NCBI GenBank assembly: GCA_035638075.1
Contig: DASRAU010000037.1
Location: 1-47,375 of the forward strand
DNA from: DASRAU01 sp035638075
GTDB lineage: Bacteria > Acidobacteriota > Polarisedimenticolia > Gp22-AA2
Length of the DNA stretch: 47,375 nt
Direction: 5' to 3'
Part shown: positions 30,491-39,822 of the stretch, piece by piece
Layout: every line of letters starts with the position of its first letter
Numbering within the stretch: the first letter of the stretch is position 1
Translations under genes and position numbers: made by a program
Notes under the pieces: generated by a model
The model's input: the letters and a program-made list of their open reading frames with translations, nothing else
The model's database searches: none
What the model was told of the DNA's origin: nothing

Positions 30491-32401
30491 ATGCTGATGT
30501 CGCGTCGTGTCCTGAACACGCTGCGCCTGATGCCGGTGGCGGCGCTGCTGATCCTGTCGGTCGCCGTCGCGGCATCGAAGAAGACGACGGCGCCGAACGC
30601 GCCCATCCGGGTCCAGGTCGACGCGCGCGACGCAGGGCGGCACCTGCTGCACGCGAAGCTGACCATCCCGGCCCAGCCGGGACCGATGACCCTCGCCTAT
30701 CCGAAGTGGCTGCCGGGGGAGCACGGGCCGACCGGCCCCAACACCGACATCGTCGGGCTGTCGTTCACGGCGGGCGGCAAGCCCCTCGCCTGGACGCGCG
30801 ACCCGCTCGACATGTCGCAGTTCCGCATCCAGGTGCCGGACGGCGCGTCGGTGGTCGAGGCGACGCTCGACTTCGCCATGATGCCGGGGGGAGGCTTCAC
30901 CTCCGGCGGCTCCTCGACCGACAACCTGGTCGTCGTGTCGTGGAACCAGGTGGTCATGTATCCGGCGGGGCCGAACGGCGACGACATCATGTTCTCGCCG
31001 AGTCTCGTCCTGCCCGAAGGCTGGAAGTCGGCGACGGCTCTCGAGACGGCGGGGACCGGATCCGAGCTCAACTACAAGTCGGTCAGCCTGACGACGCTCG
31101 TCGACTCGCCGGTCCTCGCGGGGCGCTACTTCCGCACGGTGCCGCTGACCGAGCCCGGCGACCCGCACCCGGTCCGCCTGAACATCGCCGCCGACAGCGC
31201 CGCGGCCCTCGACGCGAAGCCGGAGGTGCTCGACCGCTTCAAGCGTCTCGTGGCCGAGATCACGACGCTGTTCGGCGCGCGTCACTACCGCAAGTACGAC
31301 TTCCTGCTGACCATGAGCGATCACACGGCCCACTTCGGGCTCGAGCACCACGAGTCGAGCGACGACCGCGTGCCGGAACGCTTCCTCATCGACGAGCAGG
31401 TCTTCTTCCTGCACGGCGACCTCCTGTCACACGAGATGGTGCACTCGTGGAACGGGAAATACCGGCGGCCGCGCGGGCTGCAGACGAACGACTACCGCCA
31501 GCCGGTCGACTCCAGCCTGCTGTGGGTGTACGAGGGGCTGACGAACTATCTCGGCGACACGCTCGCGGCGCGCAGCGGCCTGTGGACGCCGGAGCAGGCG
31601 CGCGAGTGGCTGGCCTACGACGTCGCCAACCTGACCGCGCAGCCGGGACGGCGCTGGCGGCCGCTGGTGGACACCGCCACCGCGGCGCAGCTCCTGTACG
31701 AGGCGTCCAACTCCTGGCAGTGGGACCGCCGCAGCACCGACTTCTACGAGGAAGGGACGCTCCTCTGGCACGAGGTGGACAGCATCATCCGCGAGCGCAC
31801 GGGCGGGAAGAAGTCGCTCGACGATTTCTGCCGCGCCTTTCACGGCGGCGCCGACGGGCCGCCCGAGGTGAAGTGGTACGACGCCGAGGACGTCTACCGC
31901 GCGCTCGAAGGGGTCGTCTCGTACACCTGGAAGCCGTTCTTCGAGGAGCGGGTCTACGGGCTGCGCAAGGAGCCGCCGATCGACTGGCTCGAGCGCGGCG
32001 GCTGGAGGCTCGCCTACACGGACGAGAAACCGATTCTCCTGAAGGCCCGCGAGGACGTGGACGAGGAGACCGATGCGCGGCACTCGCTCGGGTTCCTGCT
32101 CCGCAAGGATGACAGCGTCCAGGACGTCTACCAGGGCTCTCCCGCGGCGAAGGCCGGGCTGGCTCCGGGCATGACGGTGGTGGCGGTGAACGGCCGGCGC
32201 TTCGATCGCAAGCTCTTCGAACAGGCGCTACGCGAGGCCAGGACCTCGAGGAAGCCGATCGAGCTCCTGGTGGAGAACGGCGAGTTCTTCCACACCCTCC
32301 AGGTGGACTGGTCCGGCGGGCCGCATTATCCGCGCCTCGAGCCGATCCCCGGGAAGCCGAACACCCTCAGCGAGGTCCTGAAGCCGCACGCCCTTCGCTG
32401 A
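30491..32401 (+). CDS. exported M61-family zinc peptidase with PDZ domain
   Basis: The 636-residue protein is an M61 (glycyl-aminopeptidase type) metallopeptidase. After the signal peptide (MLMSRRVLNTLRLMPVAALL to 'AVAAS') comes an N-terminal beta domain, then the gluzincin site H314-E-M-V-H318 in 'SHEMVHSWNGKYRRP' with the third ligand Glu348 in 'WVYEGLTNYLGDTLAARSG', and a C-terminal PDZ domain at about 525-610 ('VYQGSPAAKAGLAPGMTVVAVNG'). M61 enzymes release N-terminal Gly/Ala residues. The start is ATG 30491, because GGAGGG is ideally placed and the signal peptide begins there; an in-frame ATG at 30458 sits at the predicted transcription start and is rejected. It may form one unit with the next gene, although a second promoter-like element intervenes. 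Confidence 0.9.
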   Translation: MLMSRRVLNTLRLMPVAALLILSVAVAASKKTTAPNAPIRVQVDARDAGRHLLHAKLTIPAQPGPMTLAYPKWLPGEHGPTGPNTDIVGLSFTAGGKPLAWTRDPLDMSQFRIQVPDGASVVEATLDFAMMPGGGFTSGGSSTDNLVVVSWNQVVMYPAGPNGDDIMFSPSLVLPEGWKSATALETAGTGSELNYKSVSLTTLVDSPVLAGRYFRTVPLTEPGDPHPVRLNIAADSAAALDAKPEVLDRFKRLVAEITTLFGARHYRKYDFLLTMSDHTAHFGLEHHESSDDRVPERFLIDEQVFFLHGDLLSHEMVHSWNGKYRRPRGLQTNDYRQPVDSSLLWVYEGLTNYLGDTLAARSGLWTPEQAREWLAYDVANLTAQPGRRWRPLVDTATAAQLLYEASNSWQWDRRSTDFYEEGTLLWHEVDSIIRERTGGKKSLDDFCRAFHGGADGPPEVKWYDAEDVYRALEGVVSYTWKPFFEERVYGLRKEPPIDWLERGGWRLAYTDEKPILLKAREDVDEETDARHSLGFLLRKDDSVQDVYQGSPAAKAGLAPGMTVVAVNGRRFDRKLFEQALREARTSRKPIELLVENGEFFHTLQVDWSGGPHYPRLEPIPGKPNTLSEVLKPHALR

Positions 32402-32437
32402 GGCGGACGGAAGTTGGGGGCTTGGGGAGCCGGACGG

Positions 32438-32466
32438 TTGCTCCGGCCCGCCGCACCCCGTACCAT
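32438..32466 (+). promoter_or_regulatory. possible promoter directly ahead of the gene at 32476
   Basis: TTGCTC (32438-32443), 17-base spacer, TACCAT (32461-32466), then nine bases to GTG 32476. The spacing equals that of the elements at 27941 and 36521 relative to their start codons and would make a leaderless mRNA. Hexamer matches are modest. Confidence 0.35.
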
Positions 32467-32475
32467 GCCCTCGTG

Positions 32476-33498
32476 GTGAAAGCCCGAGGGATCCCGGTTT
32501 CATTGAAAGGCCTCATCGGCGGGGCGTGGCTCGTCGCGGCGGCCTGCGCCGGGATGGCCCGGGCCGACGCGCCGCCCGCCCAGGCCCAGGCTCCCGCGCC
32601 CGAGGCCCAGGCGTCCCCGGCGCCCACGACGACCGGGCGCATCCTCGGGCGGCTGACCGACGCCGGGAAGCCGGTCCAGGGGGCCCAGGTGCGGCTCCTG
32701 TCCCGATCCGAGGCGGGACTCCTGAGAGTCACGAGCAGCGACCAGAGAGGGGAGTACCGCTTCAAGGATCTGCCGAGCGGTATCTACGACGTCGAGGTCG
32801 AGGCCGACGGGTACCGGCTCGTCTCCAAGCCCGGGGTCGAGGTGAAGGGTCCCTTCCAGAACATCGTCGATGTGCCGCTGGCGCGGGCCGGAGGACAGGC
32901 GACCCCGGCCGTGCCGCCGGTCCAGGGAACTCCGGGGCAGGGGATACCCGGCAAGACCGAGGCGGAGGCGGCGCCGGTCGTGCCCCCCGTGACGGTGCAC
33001 GGCACGCTCCTGAACGCCAATCGCCGTCCGGTGGTGGACGTGTCGGTGCTGTTCGTGGCGCTCGAGGGGACGAAGCTGTACCAGGCGATGTCCGGCAGCG
33101 ACGGCGTCTTCACCGTCGATGGCGTCGTTCCCGGGCGCTATCGGGCCGTCATCCGGTCTCCGGGGCACATGCCGGTCGACCTGAAGTCGGTCGAGGTGAA
33201 GCCGGCCGCTGGATTGACGCTGAACCTGTCGCTCGTCGACTTCCCGCTGAATTTCAAGTCGCGGGCCGAGGGAGCGCCGCCCCCCGAGCTGCCGCGGGTG
33301 ATGCCCGGGATGCTCCCGGCGCCTGCGGCGGCATCGACACCCAGCTCGACCTCCTCCGCCCCGCCGCCGGCGCCGCCGCCCACGGCCACGGATCCGATCG
33401 AGAAGAGGCCTCCTGTCCAGAATCCGCCCCCGTCACAGAACCCGCCGCCCCCCGCCCCGCCCTCGGGCTCCACGCCGGCCAGGCCGGGAGGCTCCTAG
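32476..33498 (+). CDS. exported protein with two carboxypeptidase-regulatory-like (Ig-fold) domains
   Basis: The 340-residue product has a signal peptide (MKARGIPVSLKGLIGGAWLVAA to 'GMARADA'), a Pro/Ala/Gln linker and two CarboxypepD_reg-like beta sandwiches. The first (about 60-125) shows 'GRILGRLTDAGKPVQGAQV', 'DQRGEYRFKDLPSGIYDVEV' and 'EADGYR'; the second (about 170-250) shows 'VHGTLLNANRRPVVDVSVLF', 'GSDGVFTVDGVVPGRYRAVI' and 'RSPGHMPVDL'. A Pro/Ser-rich tail of about 70 residues ends the protein and may be disordered or cross the peptidoglycan. These domains usually act as structural modules. Start: GTG 32476 (or 32473); no ribosome site is visible and no ATG fits, so the start is uncertain by a few codons. 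The TAG stop is shared with the convergent VWFA gene in CTAG. Confidence 0.7.
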   Translation: MKARGIPVSLKGLIGGAWLVAAACAGMARADAPPAQAQAPAPEAQASPAPTTTGRILGRLTDAGKPVQGAQVRLLSRSEAGLLRVTSSDQRGEYRFKDLPSGIYDVEVEADGYRLVSKPGVEVKGPFQNIVDVPLARAGGQATPAVPPVQGTPGQGIPGKTEAEAAPVVPPVTVHGTLLNANRRPVVDVSVLFVALEGTKLYQAMSGSDGVFTVDGVVPGRYRAVIRSPGHMPVDLKSVEVKPAAGLTLNLSLVDFPLNFKSRAEGAPPPELPRVMPGMLPAPAAASTPSSTSSAPPPAPPPTATDPIEKRPPVQNPPPSQNPPPPAPPSGSTPARPGGS

Positions 33499-34823
33499 CC
33501 CGGTTTGCGGATGGCGTAGTAGCCGCTGCGGGTGCGCATCTCGGCGTCCTTGCCGGGAGCGGTGAGCTTGATCTTCCGCCAGCGGCCGTCCCAGGTGGTG
33601 TTCTGCGGCTCGTAGGTGGCGTAGTACTGGCTCTTCAGCTCGGTCGAGATCTCCCGGTAGACGGCTTCCAGCTCGTCGGGCTTGTCGGGGAAGTACGCCC
33701 GGCCTCCGGTTTCTTCCGCCAGGCTCTTGAGGACGCGGCGCAGGTCCACGTCGAGGAAGCCGGTGCCGAGCCCGATGGAGTAAATGAGGATGTCGTTGAT
33801 CTTCGCCTCGTCGAGCACGCGACGGAAGGAGAACTTGCTGGCGGTGTCGTCCCCGTCGGAGAGCAGGATGATCGCCTTGCGCCCGTCCACGTTCTTCAGC
33901 TTGCGGTACGAGGCGTACAGCGCGTCGTAGAGCGCCGTGCCACCCAGCGCATTGGTGCTCGTCAGCGCGATGCGCAGGTCGTTCTTGTTCGCGGTGACGT
34001 CCTGCAGGAGATAGACCTTGTCGTCGAAGTCGATGACGAGCGCCTTGTCCTCCGTGCCGAGGCTGTCGATGAACTTGCTGGCGGCCGTGTGCACGATCGG
34101 CATGGCCGCCTGCATGCTGCCGCTGCTGTCGCTGACGACCGCGAGCGTGACCGGCCGCTCCTCGCGGTAGAAGTCGATGATGTCCTGCTTGACGCCGTCT
34201 TCCTCGAGGACCATGTCCGCCTTTTTGAGGTCCAGGACGTACTTCTTGCTGTCCTTGCTGCTGATGGCGGTGGAATAGAGGATGACCCGGTTCACCTGCA
34301 CGGCGTAGTTGATGATGACCTTGCGCAGGATGATCTGGTCGGTGACGGTGATCCCCTCGCGGTGGAACGCCGTGGCCTTGATAACCCACGAGCGCGGCTC
34401 GGTGCCGAAGTCGAAGACGCAGCGGTACGGCGGCTCGGTGTCGATGAAGATCAGCTTGTCGTCGACGTAGAACTCGACCTTCTCGGTTGCCGACGGGTCG
34501 CTCGCCTTCACCTCGGCTTCGATCTCGGATCGCCCGTAGCGGAAGTCGTTCATCACCGGGTTGGTGATGGCGATCGAGAAGCCGCGTCGCGACTTCACGT
34601 CCGGCGCCTTGGGGGCCGGCCCGGGCTCGGCCGGCGGCGGGGCCGGAGGAGTGCCCTGAGGCGAGTCCGTCCGGGCTCCAGAAGCGGGCGGCGTGGGCGT
34701 GCCGCTCGACGGGGGATCGCCCGGCGTCGATTGCGAGCGTGCCAGGGTCAACCCGGCGGCGAGGACCGCGAGGCCCACGAGCGACACCACGCGCCAGGAC
34801 GATCCTCGCGCCGCGCTCTTCAT
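33495..34823 (-). CDS. secreted VWFA-domain protein
   Basis: The 442-residue product has a signal peptide or N-terminal anchor (MKSAARGSSWRVVSLVGLAV to 'LTLARS'), a Pro-rich linker to about residue 75, an Ig-like region ('FSIAITNPVMNDFRYG' ... 'KVEFYVDDKLIFIDTEPPY'), and a von Willebrand factor A domain at about 222-400. The MIDAS is intact: Asp232-x-Ser234-x-Ser236 in 'SDSSGSM', Thr in 'ALGGTALYDAL' and Asp in 'LLSDGDD'. It is the architecture of the 'VWFA-related acidobacterial domain' family. Likely a metal-dependent adhesion or assembly factor outside the cytoplasm. ATG 34823 overlaps the upstream TPR gene's stop in ATGA, implying coordinated synthesis with a TPR partner. Confidence 0.87.
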   Translation of the reverse strand: MKSAARGSSWRVVSLVGLAVLAAGLTLARSQSTPGDPPSSGTPTPPASGARTDSPQGTPPAPPPAEPGPAPKAPDVKSRRGFSIAITNPVMNDFRYGRSEIEAEVKASDPSATEKVEFYVDDKLIFIDTEPPYRCVFDFGTEPRSWVIKATAFHREGITVTDQIILRKVIINYAVQVNRVILYSTAISSKDSKKYVLDLKKADMVLEEDGVKQDIIDFYREERPVTLAVVSDSSGSMQAAMPIVHTAASKFIDSLGTEDKALVIDFDDKVYLLQDVTANKNDLRIALTSTNALGGTALYDALYASYRKLKNVDGRKAIILLSDGDDTASKFSFRRVLDEAKINDILIYSIGLGTGFLDVDLRRVLKSLAEETGGRAYFPDKPDELEAVYREISTELKSQYYATYEPQNTTWDGRWRKIKLTAPGKDAEMRTRSGYYAIRKPG

Positions 34824-36463
34824 TTCCGGTCGGCTCCTCTCGACCCCGGCTGCGTCGGCGGAGGCGGCGCACCCGCCGCCGGCGTTCCCGGAGCGGGCAC
34901 GGTGGAGATCGTCTGCACGAGCCGGCGCACCTGGTCCGCCTCGCGTCCCTTTTCCGCCCGGGCGAGGTAGGCGGAATAGGCGTCACGCGCCTCGGATGGC
35001 CGCCCGAGCCGCAAGAGCGCGTTCCCGAGGTAGAGGCGCGCGGTCGGGTCGGACTCGTCCTTGACCGCGCAGTCGCGGAAGGTCGCCGCCGCGTCCTCGT
35101 CGAGCCCCGCGCCCGCCTGCGCGACGCCGAGGTTGAAGCGGGCCTCCTCCTGCACCGGACTCGCCGGGTCGAAGGCGAGGGCCTCGAACGAGGTGATCGC
35201 CTCCGCGAACCGGCGCGACGCGAGCTGCTCGAGCCCGGCCTCGAAGCGCAGCGGGTCGGTGGCCTCGGACGCCCCCGGGACGCGAGCAGCGGTCTCCTGG
35301 AGGAGCGAGGCCGCCTTGAGATGGTTGCGCTGCGCCGACCAGAAGCGGGCCAGCGCCACCGCCGCGGCCGGGTCGAACGGCTGAGCGCTCTCCGCCTGCG
35401 CCGCCGCGGCTTCGAGCGTCGCGAGCTGCTTGACGTCGGCGCGGGCCTGCTTCAGCCGGTCCTGCAGCGCCCGCTTCCACCGCGGATCGTCGATCGGACG
35501 CTCCAGCCGCTTCTCGAGGATCTCGACCGCAAACGGGAGATTCCCTTCGGCGCGGGCCAGATCTGCGCGCATGACGTGCGCGTAGACGAACTCCGGGTCG
35601 ATGCGCATCGCGTCGTCCACGCCGAGGTTGGCGCGCTTGAACGACTGCATCTCGAGATCGATCTTCGCGAGCGCGAGGATGGGCTCCGGATCGCGCGGCG
35701 AGAGGCTGGCCGATTTGCGGGCGGCCGCGATGGCGTCGTCGAAGCGCCCCAGGCGCGACAGCGCCACGCCGAGGCGCACGTAGGCCTCGCTGAAGTCCGG
35801 CTTCATGGCGATCGCCTTGCCGAAGAGGTCGGTCGCCTCGTCCAGCCGGTTCTGCCGCAGGAACAGCTCGCCGAGGTGGGTGTAGGCGTCGGCGAAGGCG
35901 ACGTTGATCTCGAGTGCCTTGCGGTACTCGGCCTCGGCCTCCGGGTCGTGCCCCATCGACTCCTGCAGCCGCCCGAGCCCGTCATGGGCCGGCGCGAAGT
36001 TCGGCTGCAGGTCGAGCGCTCTGAGATATGCGGCGCGGCTCTCGTCCACCTCGCCCAGCTTGAGCAGGGCGTCGCCCAGCGCCATGTGCGCCTGCATGTG
36101 GTCCGGCTGGAGGTCGAGGGCGATCTTGAGCGGCTCGATGGCGTCGGCGTAGCGCCGCTCCGCCGACAGCGCCGCCCCGAGGTAGTACCAGGCCATGAAC
36201 GAGTTCAGGTGGATGTTCACCACCTTCTGGAGCACCTCGATCGCCTCGGGATACTTGCCGTCGCGGTAGAGCTTCATCCCCTCGGCCTGCAGCTTGAACG
36301 ACTGGGTGCGCGCGTCCTGGGCGGTGAGCGCGGCCGTCGGCGCGGGGTGCAGCAACGCACCCGCCAGAACGGCGGCGACGAGCAGAACCCGGCCCCCGGA
36401 GCGGACTTTGTCCGGATGGGCCTGACGGGAGGGGGAGGGAAGACGGGCCACGACTGACGGCAT
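34820..36463 (-). CDS. exported tetratricopeptide repeat protein
   Basis: The 547-residue product has an N-terminal hydrophobic segment (about 28-47, 'VLLVAAVLAGALLHPAPTAA') acting as signal or anchor, then about 12 TPR units. These are regular in the first 250 residues ('GKYPEAIEVLQKVVNIHLNS', 'RRYADAIEPLKIALDLQPDH', 'GHDPEAEAEYRKALEINVAF', 'NRLDEATDLFGKAIAMKPDF') and looser later, with a terminal Pro-rich tail. It is a protein-protein interaction scaffold, probably periplasmic. A -10-like TATAGT on this strand at 36487-36492 and GGGAGG 13 bases before the ATG support initiation at 36463. It is coupled (ATGA) to the VWFA gene, a pairing familiar from BatA/BatB-like VWFA-TPR modules, although those are anchored differently. 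Confidence 0.87.
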   Translation of the reverse strand: MPSVVARLPSPSRQAHPDKVRSGGRVLLVAAVLAGALLHPAPTAALTAQDARTQSFKLQAEGMKLYRDGKYPEAIEVLQKVVNIHLNSFMAWYYLGAALSAERRYADAIEPLKIALDLQPDHMQAHMALGDALLKLGEVDESRAAYLRALDLQPNFAPAHDGLGRLQESMGHDPEAEAEYRKALEINVAFADAYTHLGELFLRQNRLDEATDLFGKAIAMKPDFSEAYVRLGVALSRLGRFDDAIAAARKSASLSPRDPEPILALAKIDLEMQSFKRANLGVDDAMRIDPEFVYAHVMRADLARAEGNLPFAVEILEKRLERPIDDPRWKRALQDRLKQARADVKQLATLEAAAAQAESAQPFDPAAAVALARFWSAQRNHLKAASLLQETAARVPGASEATDPLRFEAGLEQLASRRFAEAITSFEALAFDPASPVQEEARFNLGVAQAGAGLDEDAAATFRDCAVKDESDPTARLYLGNALLRLGRPSEARDAYSAYLARAEKGREADQVRRLVQTISTVPAPGTPAAGAPPPPTQPGSRGADRK

Positions 36464-36486
36464 CTTTGTGCGGAAACCTCCCGGCC

Positions 36487-36526
36487 ACTATAGCCCAAGC
36501 GCCGGGACCGGGACCTCTCCTATAAT
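36487..36526. promoter_or_regulatory. divergent -10 elements between the TPR gene and the barrel gene
   Basis: Minus-strand TATAGT at 36487-36492 and plus-strand perfect TATAAT at 36521-36526 lie in the 72-bp divergent spacer. No TTGACA is present at the proper distance for either. TATAAT is nine bases from ATG 36536, so the plus-strand mRNA should be leaderless. Confidence 0.5.
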
Positions 36527-36535
36527 CGCGCCCGC

Positions 36536-37453
36536 ATGTCGCGCCGCCGCGGCCACGCCGCAGGGCTCTCGAGTGTCCCGCTGGCCGCGGGCCTGGCCGG
36601 CGCCATCCTCTTTTCCGCCTTCGCCACAAAGGCTCAGGCCGTCACGCCCGACCTGACCTTCGGCATCAACTACGAGCAGGGACCCTATCTCGGCACCGAG
36701 GACGTCGGGCTCGGCGAGCTGTACCTCCTGACCGAGGGGGGGAGCCCCAATGGCCGCATCTCGCTGCGCATTCCCTACACCCGCATCGACCGGACCGGGC
36801 TCGTCACCTACGCCGCCGACGGCCCCATCATCCTGGGAGCGGGCGGGCCGGGGAAGCCGCTGTGGCAGGAGAGCGAGGCGGATACCTCCGAAGCCGACCT
36901 CGGCGACCTGCTGCTGCGCTATGAGATCCCGCTGGCGCGCGCCGGCGGCGGCAACAAGCCGGCCTTCACCTTCTATCTCGACTACAAGTACGGGATGGCG
37001 GACGAGAAGAAGGGTCTTGGGACGGGGGAGAGCGACTGGGGCGGCGGTCTCGACTACACCCAGCCGCTCGGCAAGGTCCTGCAGTTCCTGGTCTCGGGCT
37101 CGTATCACTTCATGGGGTCGCCCGACTCCCCGCTCACCGTCACGTCGCTCGAGAAGGTCGAGTTCAAGAATCGCCTGCGCATCCAGGGCGGCTTCGGCCT
37201 GGTGACGTCGAAGTTCCACTGGCGCTTCATCGGCGAGAGCGTGTCGCCGGTGCTCGACGAGGTGCCGGTGTTCGACTCGCTCGGATTGCCGACCGGCCTG
37301 CTCGCCGAGGTCGAGGACTACCGCGTCGTGCGCGGCGAGATGGTCTACCGCTCCAAGGCCGGCGGCTCGACCCGGCTGTACGTGCTGACCGGCCTCAACG
37401 ACTCGTCCCCGGACATCGGCTTCGGGCTGTCCTTCTCGTCGCGCGCGCAGTAA
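36536..37453 (+). CDS. probable outer-membrane beta-barrel protein
   Basis: The 305-residue product has a signal peptide (MSRRRGHAAGLSSVPLAAGL to 'ATKAQA') and a mature part of alternating polar/hydrophobic strands: 'LTFGINYEQGPYLGTED', 'GRISLRIPYTRIDRTGLV', 'LGDLLLRYEIPLAR', 'PAFTFYLDYKYGMAD', 'FLVSGSYHFMG', 'RLRIQGGFGLVTSKFHWRFI' and a final strand 'DIGFGLSFSSRAQ'. 'SEADLGDLLLRYEIPL' and 'GTGESDWGGGLDYTQPLG' resemble the phenol MetA-pathway/transporter-type barrels. The last residue is Gln rather than Phe, so the usual BAM C-terminal signature is only partly met. Specific cargo unknown. It appears monocistronic, started by a TATAAT nine bases ahead of the ATG. Confidence 0.7.
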   Translation: MSRRRGHAAGLSSVPLAAGLAGAILFSAFATKAQAVTPDLTFGINYEQGPYLGTEDVGLGELYLLTEGGSPNGRISLRIPYTRIDRTGLVTYAADGPIILGAGGPGKPLWQESEADTSEADLGDLLLRYEIPLARAGGGNKPAFTFYLDYKYGMADEKKGLGTGESDWGGGLDYTQPLGKVLQFLVSGSYHFMGSPDSPLTVTSLEKVEFKNRLRIQGGFGLVTSKFHWRFIGESVSPVLDEVPVFDSLGLPTGLLAEVEDYRVVRGEMVYRSKAGGSTRLYVLTGLNDSSPDIGFGLSFSSRAQ

Positions 37454-37627
37454 GCTCGGCGGCGTCATGGCGACCGCCCTCCCAGCCGCTTCGCGTCGGT
37501 CCCGGTTCGTCGCGACTCTGCTGTGGAGCCCTGGCGCGTCTTCATCGAGAAGCGCCGCAAGCCCCGCGAAGGCTGGCTTCCGGACCCGCAGTGAGCCCCG
37601 CGCGCTGGAGCGCGTCGCGGTCGTGCG
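37454..37627. other. intergenic region between the barrel gene and the E1 gene
   Basis: The 174 bases hold no convincing gene. A 23-codon plus-strand frame from GTG 37523 to TGA 37594 ('VEPWRVFIEKRRKPREGWLP' at its start) looks protein-like and might be a gene remnant. A small GC hairpin (37601-37605 / 37610-37614, loop TGGA) may help end the convergent transcripts; it has no T run. Confidence 0.3.
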
Positions 37628-39769
37628 CTAGAACTTCGCCAGCTCCGCGATCGCGGCCTTGATGCCGTCCACCTGCGGGAGGATGGCGTCCTCCAGGCCC
37701 GGCTCGTAGGCGACGAAGGTGTCGGTGGCGGCGACGCGGCGGATCGGCGCGTCGAGATAATCGAAGAGGCGGTCGGCCGCGAGCGCGGCCACTTCGGCGC
37801 CATAGCCGAACGACAGCGTGTCCTCGTGGGCGACGAGGAGCTTGCCGGTCTTCCGCACCGAATCCGCGATCGCCTCCCAGTCCATCGGCCAGAGTGTGCG
37901 CAGGTCGATGACCTCCGCCTCGACGCCCGTCTCGGCGAGCTGCTTCGCCGCGCGCAGCGAGCGCTCCACGAGCGCGCCATAGGTGATGACCGTCACGTCG
38001 CGGCCCTCGCGCACGACCTTCGCACGGCCGAGCGGAATCATGTGATCCGGTCCCGGGTAGGCGCTCTTGTTGTACGTCTGCCGGTAGAGATGCTTGTGCT
38101 CGAGGATCATCACCGGGTCGTCGCAGCGGATGGCGGTGCGCAGCAGGCCGTTGGCGTCGAGCGCGTTCGACGGGAAGACGACGCGCACGCCGGGCGTGTG
38201 GGTGAAGAGCGTCTCGCCGCACTGGCTGTGGTAGACGGCGCCGCCCTGGAGGTACCCGCCGATCGGCACCCGCACGACGAGCGGACAGGACCAGTGGCCG
38301 CCCGAGCGCCAGCGCATCGCCGCCAGCTCGTTGCGGAGCTGCATCATCGCCGGCCAGATGTAGTCGAAGAACTGGATCTCCACGACCGGCTTGAGGCCGC
38401 GCGTCGCCATGCCGATGGCGCGGCCGACGATCATCGCCTCGGCCAGCGGCGAGTTGAAGACGCGCGCCGAGCCGTACTTCCGCTGCAGGTTGTGCGTGAC
38501 CTTGAAGACGCCGCCCTTCCCCTTCACCTCGGAGAGCGACTCTTCGCGCGTGCAGTCGGCGACGTCCTCGCCGAAGACGACGATCTTGTCGTTGCGCGCC
38601 ATCTCGTCGCGCAGGCAGGCGTTGAGGAGGTCCACCATCGTCTTCGGGTCGCCTTCGAGCTTCGGCGGCACGTCGAATTGGCTTCCGGTCGGGTCGATCG
38701 TCGGCGACCAGACGTGGTCGTAGATCGTCTTCGGGTCGGGACGCGGCGCGGCGAGGGCCTGCTGCGCCGCCTCCTCGATCTCGCGATCCACCTCGTTCTT
38801 GACCTCCTCAAGGAACCCCTTGTCGGCCGCCTTGATCTTCTGGAGGAACGCGGCGAACGACGGGATCGGGTCGCGGCTGTTCTCCTCCTGGCGCTCGCCC
38901 GGGGTCCGGTACAGGCTCTCGTCGTCCGACAGCGAATGCGAGTAGGGACGGATGGTCTTCGCGTGGATGAGGACGGGTCCGGCCTCGGGCTTGCGGAGAC
39001 GCTCGACGACCCGCCGCATCAGGTCGTGCGAGGCGATCGGGTCGCAGCCGTCCACCTCTTCGATGGTGAGCCCGGCGACGCCGCTCATCGCCTGCGAGAT
39101 GCTGCCACCGGCGGTCTGCGCCTCGACCGGAACCGAGATGGCGTACTCGTTGTCGGTGATCAGGAAGAGCACCGGCACCTTGCGGATGCTGGCCGCGTTG
39201 ATCGCCTCCCAGAACTCGCCTTCGCTGGTGGCGCCGTCGCCGGCCGAGACATAGACGACGCCGCCGGAGTCCGGGGCGAGGGCGCGGTCCGCCTCGGCGC
39301 AGCCGACCGCCTGCAGGAACTGCGTCCCGGTGGGGGAGGACTGCGACACGATGTGGAGCTTCTTGTGGCCCCAGTGACTCGGCATCTGCCGCCCGGCCGA
39401 GGCCGGGTCATCGGCGCCGCCGACCGCCGCCAGGAACATCTCGTAGGCCGTCATCCCGAGCCAGAGGCACAGGGCGCGGTCGCGGTAGTAGGGGTAGAAG
39501 TAATCGCGCTTCGGGTCGAGGTGCATGGCCGCGGCGGTGAGGATCGCCTCGTGGCCTGCGCCGGAGATCTGGAAGTAGATCTTGTTCTGGCGCTTGAGGG
39601 CGATCTCCTTGTCGTCGATGCGCCGCGACAGGACCATGTTCCGGTAGAGCGCGATGAGGGTCTCGCGCGACAGGCCGCGGGCCTTGAGGTCCTTGAGGTC
39701 GGAGGCCGCCTCCTCCAGGACGCGCGCTCCCCCTTTCGACGGTTTTTCCGGCCCTCGATCCTTCGGCAT
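37628..39769 (-). CDS. fused 2-oxoacid dehydrogenase E1 alpha/beta subunit
   Basis: The 713-residue protein joins E1alpha (about 1-340) and E1beta (about 375-713) of the thiamine-diphosphate decarboxylase of branched-chain 2-oxoacid/pyruvate-type complexes. E1alpha shows 'ISGAGHEAILTAAAMHLDP', the ThDP motif 'GDGATSEGEFWEAINAA' to 'TDNEYAISVP', and the loop 'RPYSHSLSDDESLYRTPGER'. E1beta shows 'VVFGEDVAD', 'RVFNSPLAEAMIVGRAIGMA', 'PVVEIQFFDYIWPAMMQLRN' and 'VHEDT'-like 'LLVAHEDTLSFGYGAEVAA'. Fused E1 enzymes of this kind occur in Bacteroidetes and Acidobacteriota. No E2 or E3 gene is in the window. GGGGGA lies 9 bases before ATG 39769, and a TAGAAT word at 39821-39826 on this strand may provide an internal promoter. 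Confidence 0.93.
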   Translation of the reverse strand: MPKDRGPEKPSKGGARVLEEAASDLKDLKARGLSRETLIALYRNMVLSRRIDDKEIALKRQNKIYFQISGAGHEAILTAAAMHLDPKRDYFYPYYRDRALCLWLGMTAYEMFLAAVGGADDPASAGRQMPSHWGHKKLHIVSQSSPTGTQFLQAVGCAEADRALAPDSGGVVYVSAGDGATSEGEFWEAINAASIRKVPVLFLITDNEYAISVPVEAQTAGGSISQAMSGVAGLTIEEVDGCDPIASHDLMRRVVERLRKPEAGPVLIHAKTIRPYSHSLSDDESLYRTPGERQEENSRDPIPSFAAFLQKIKAADKGFLEEVKNEVDREIEEAAQQALAAPRPDPKTIYDHVWSPTIDPTGSQFDVPPKLEGDPKTMVDLLNACLRDEMARNDKIVVFGEDVADCTREESLSEVKGKGGVFKVTHNLQRKYGSARVFNSPLAEAMIVGRAIGMATRGLKPVVEIQFFDYIWPAMMQLRNELAAMRWRSGGHWSCPLVVRVPIGGYLQGGAVYHSQCGETLFTHTPGVRVVFPSNALDANGLLRTAIRCDDPVMILEHKHLYRQTYNKSAYPGPDHMIPLGRAKVVREGRDVTVITYGALVERSLRAAKQLAETGVEAEVIDLRTLWPMDWEAIADSVRKTGKLLVAHEDTLSFGYGAEVAALAADRLFDYLDAPIRRVAATDTFVAYEPGLEDAILPQVDGIKAAIAELAKF

Positions 39770-39822
39770 GCGATCTGTCCCCCTGGGAACCTGTTGGCGA
39801 TGTCAGGCGCGAGAAGCGGCGC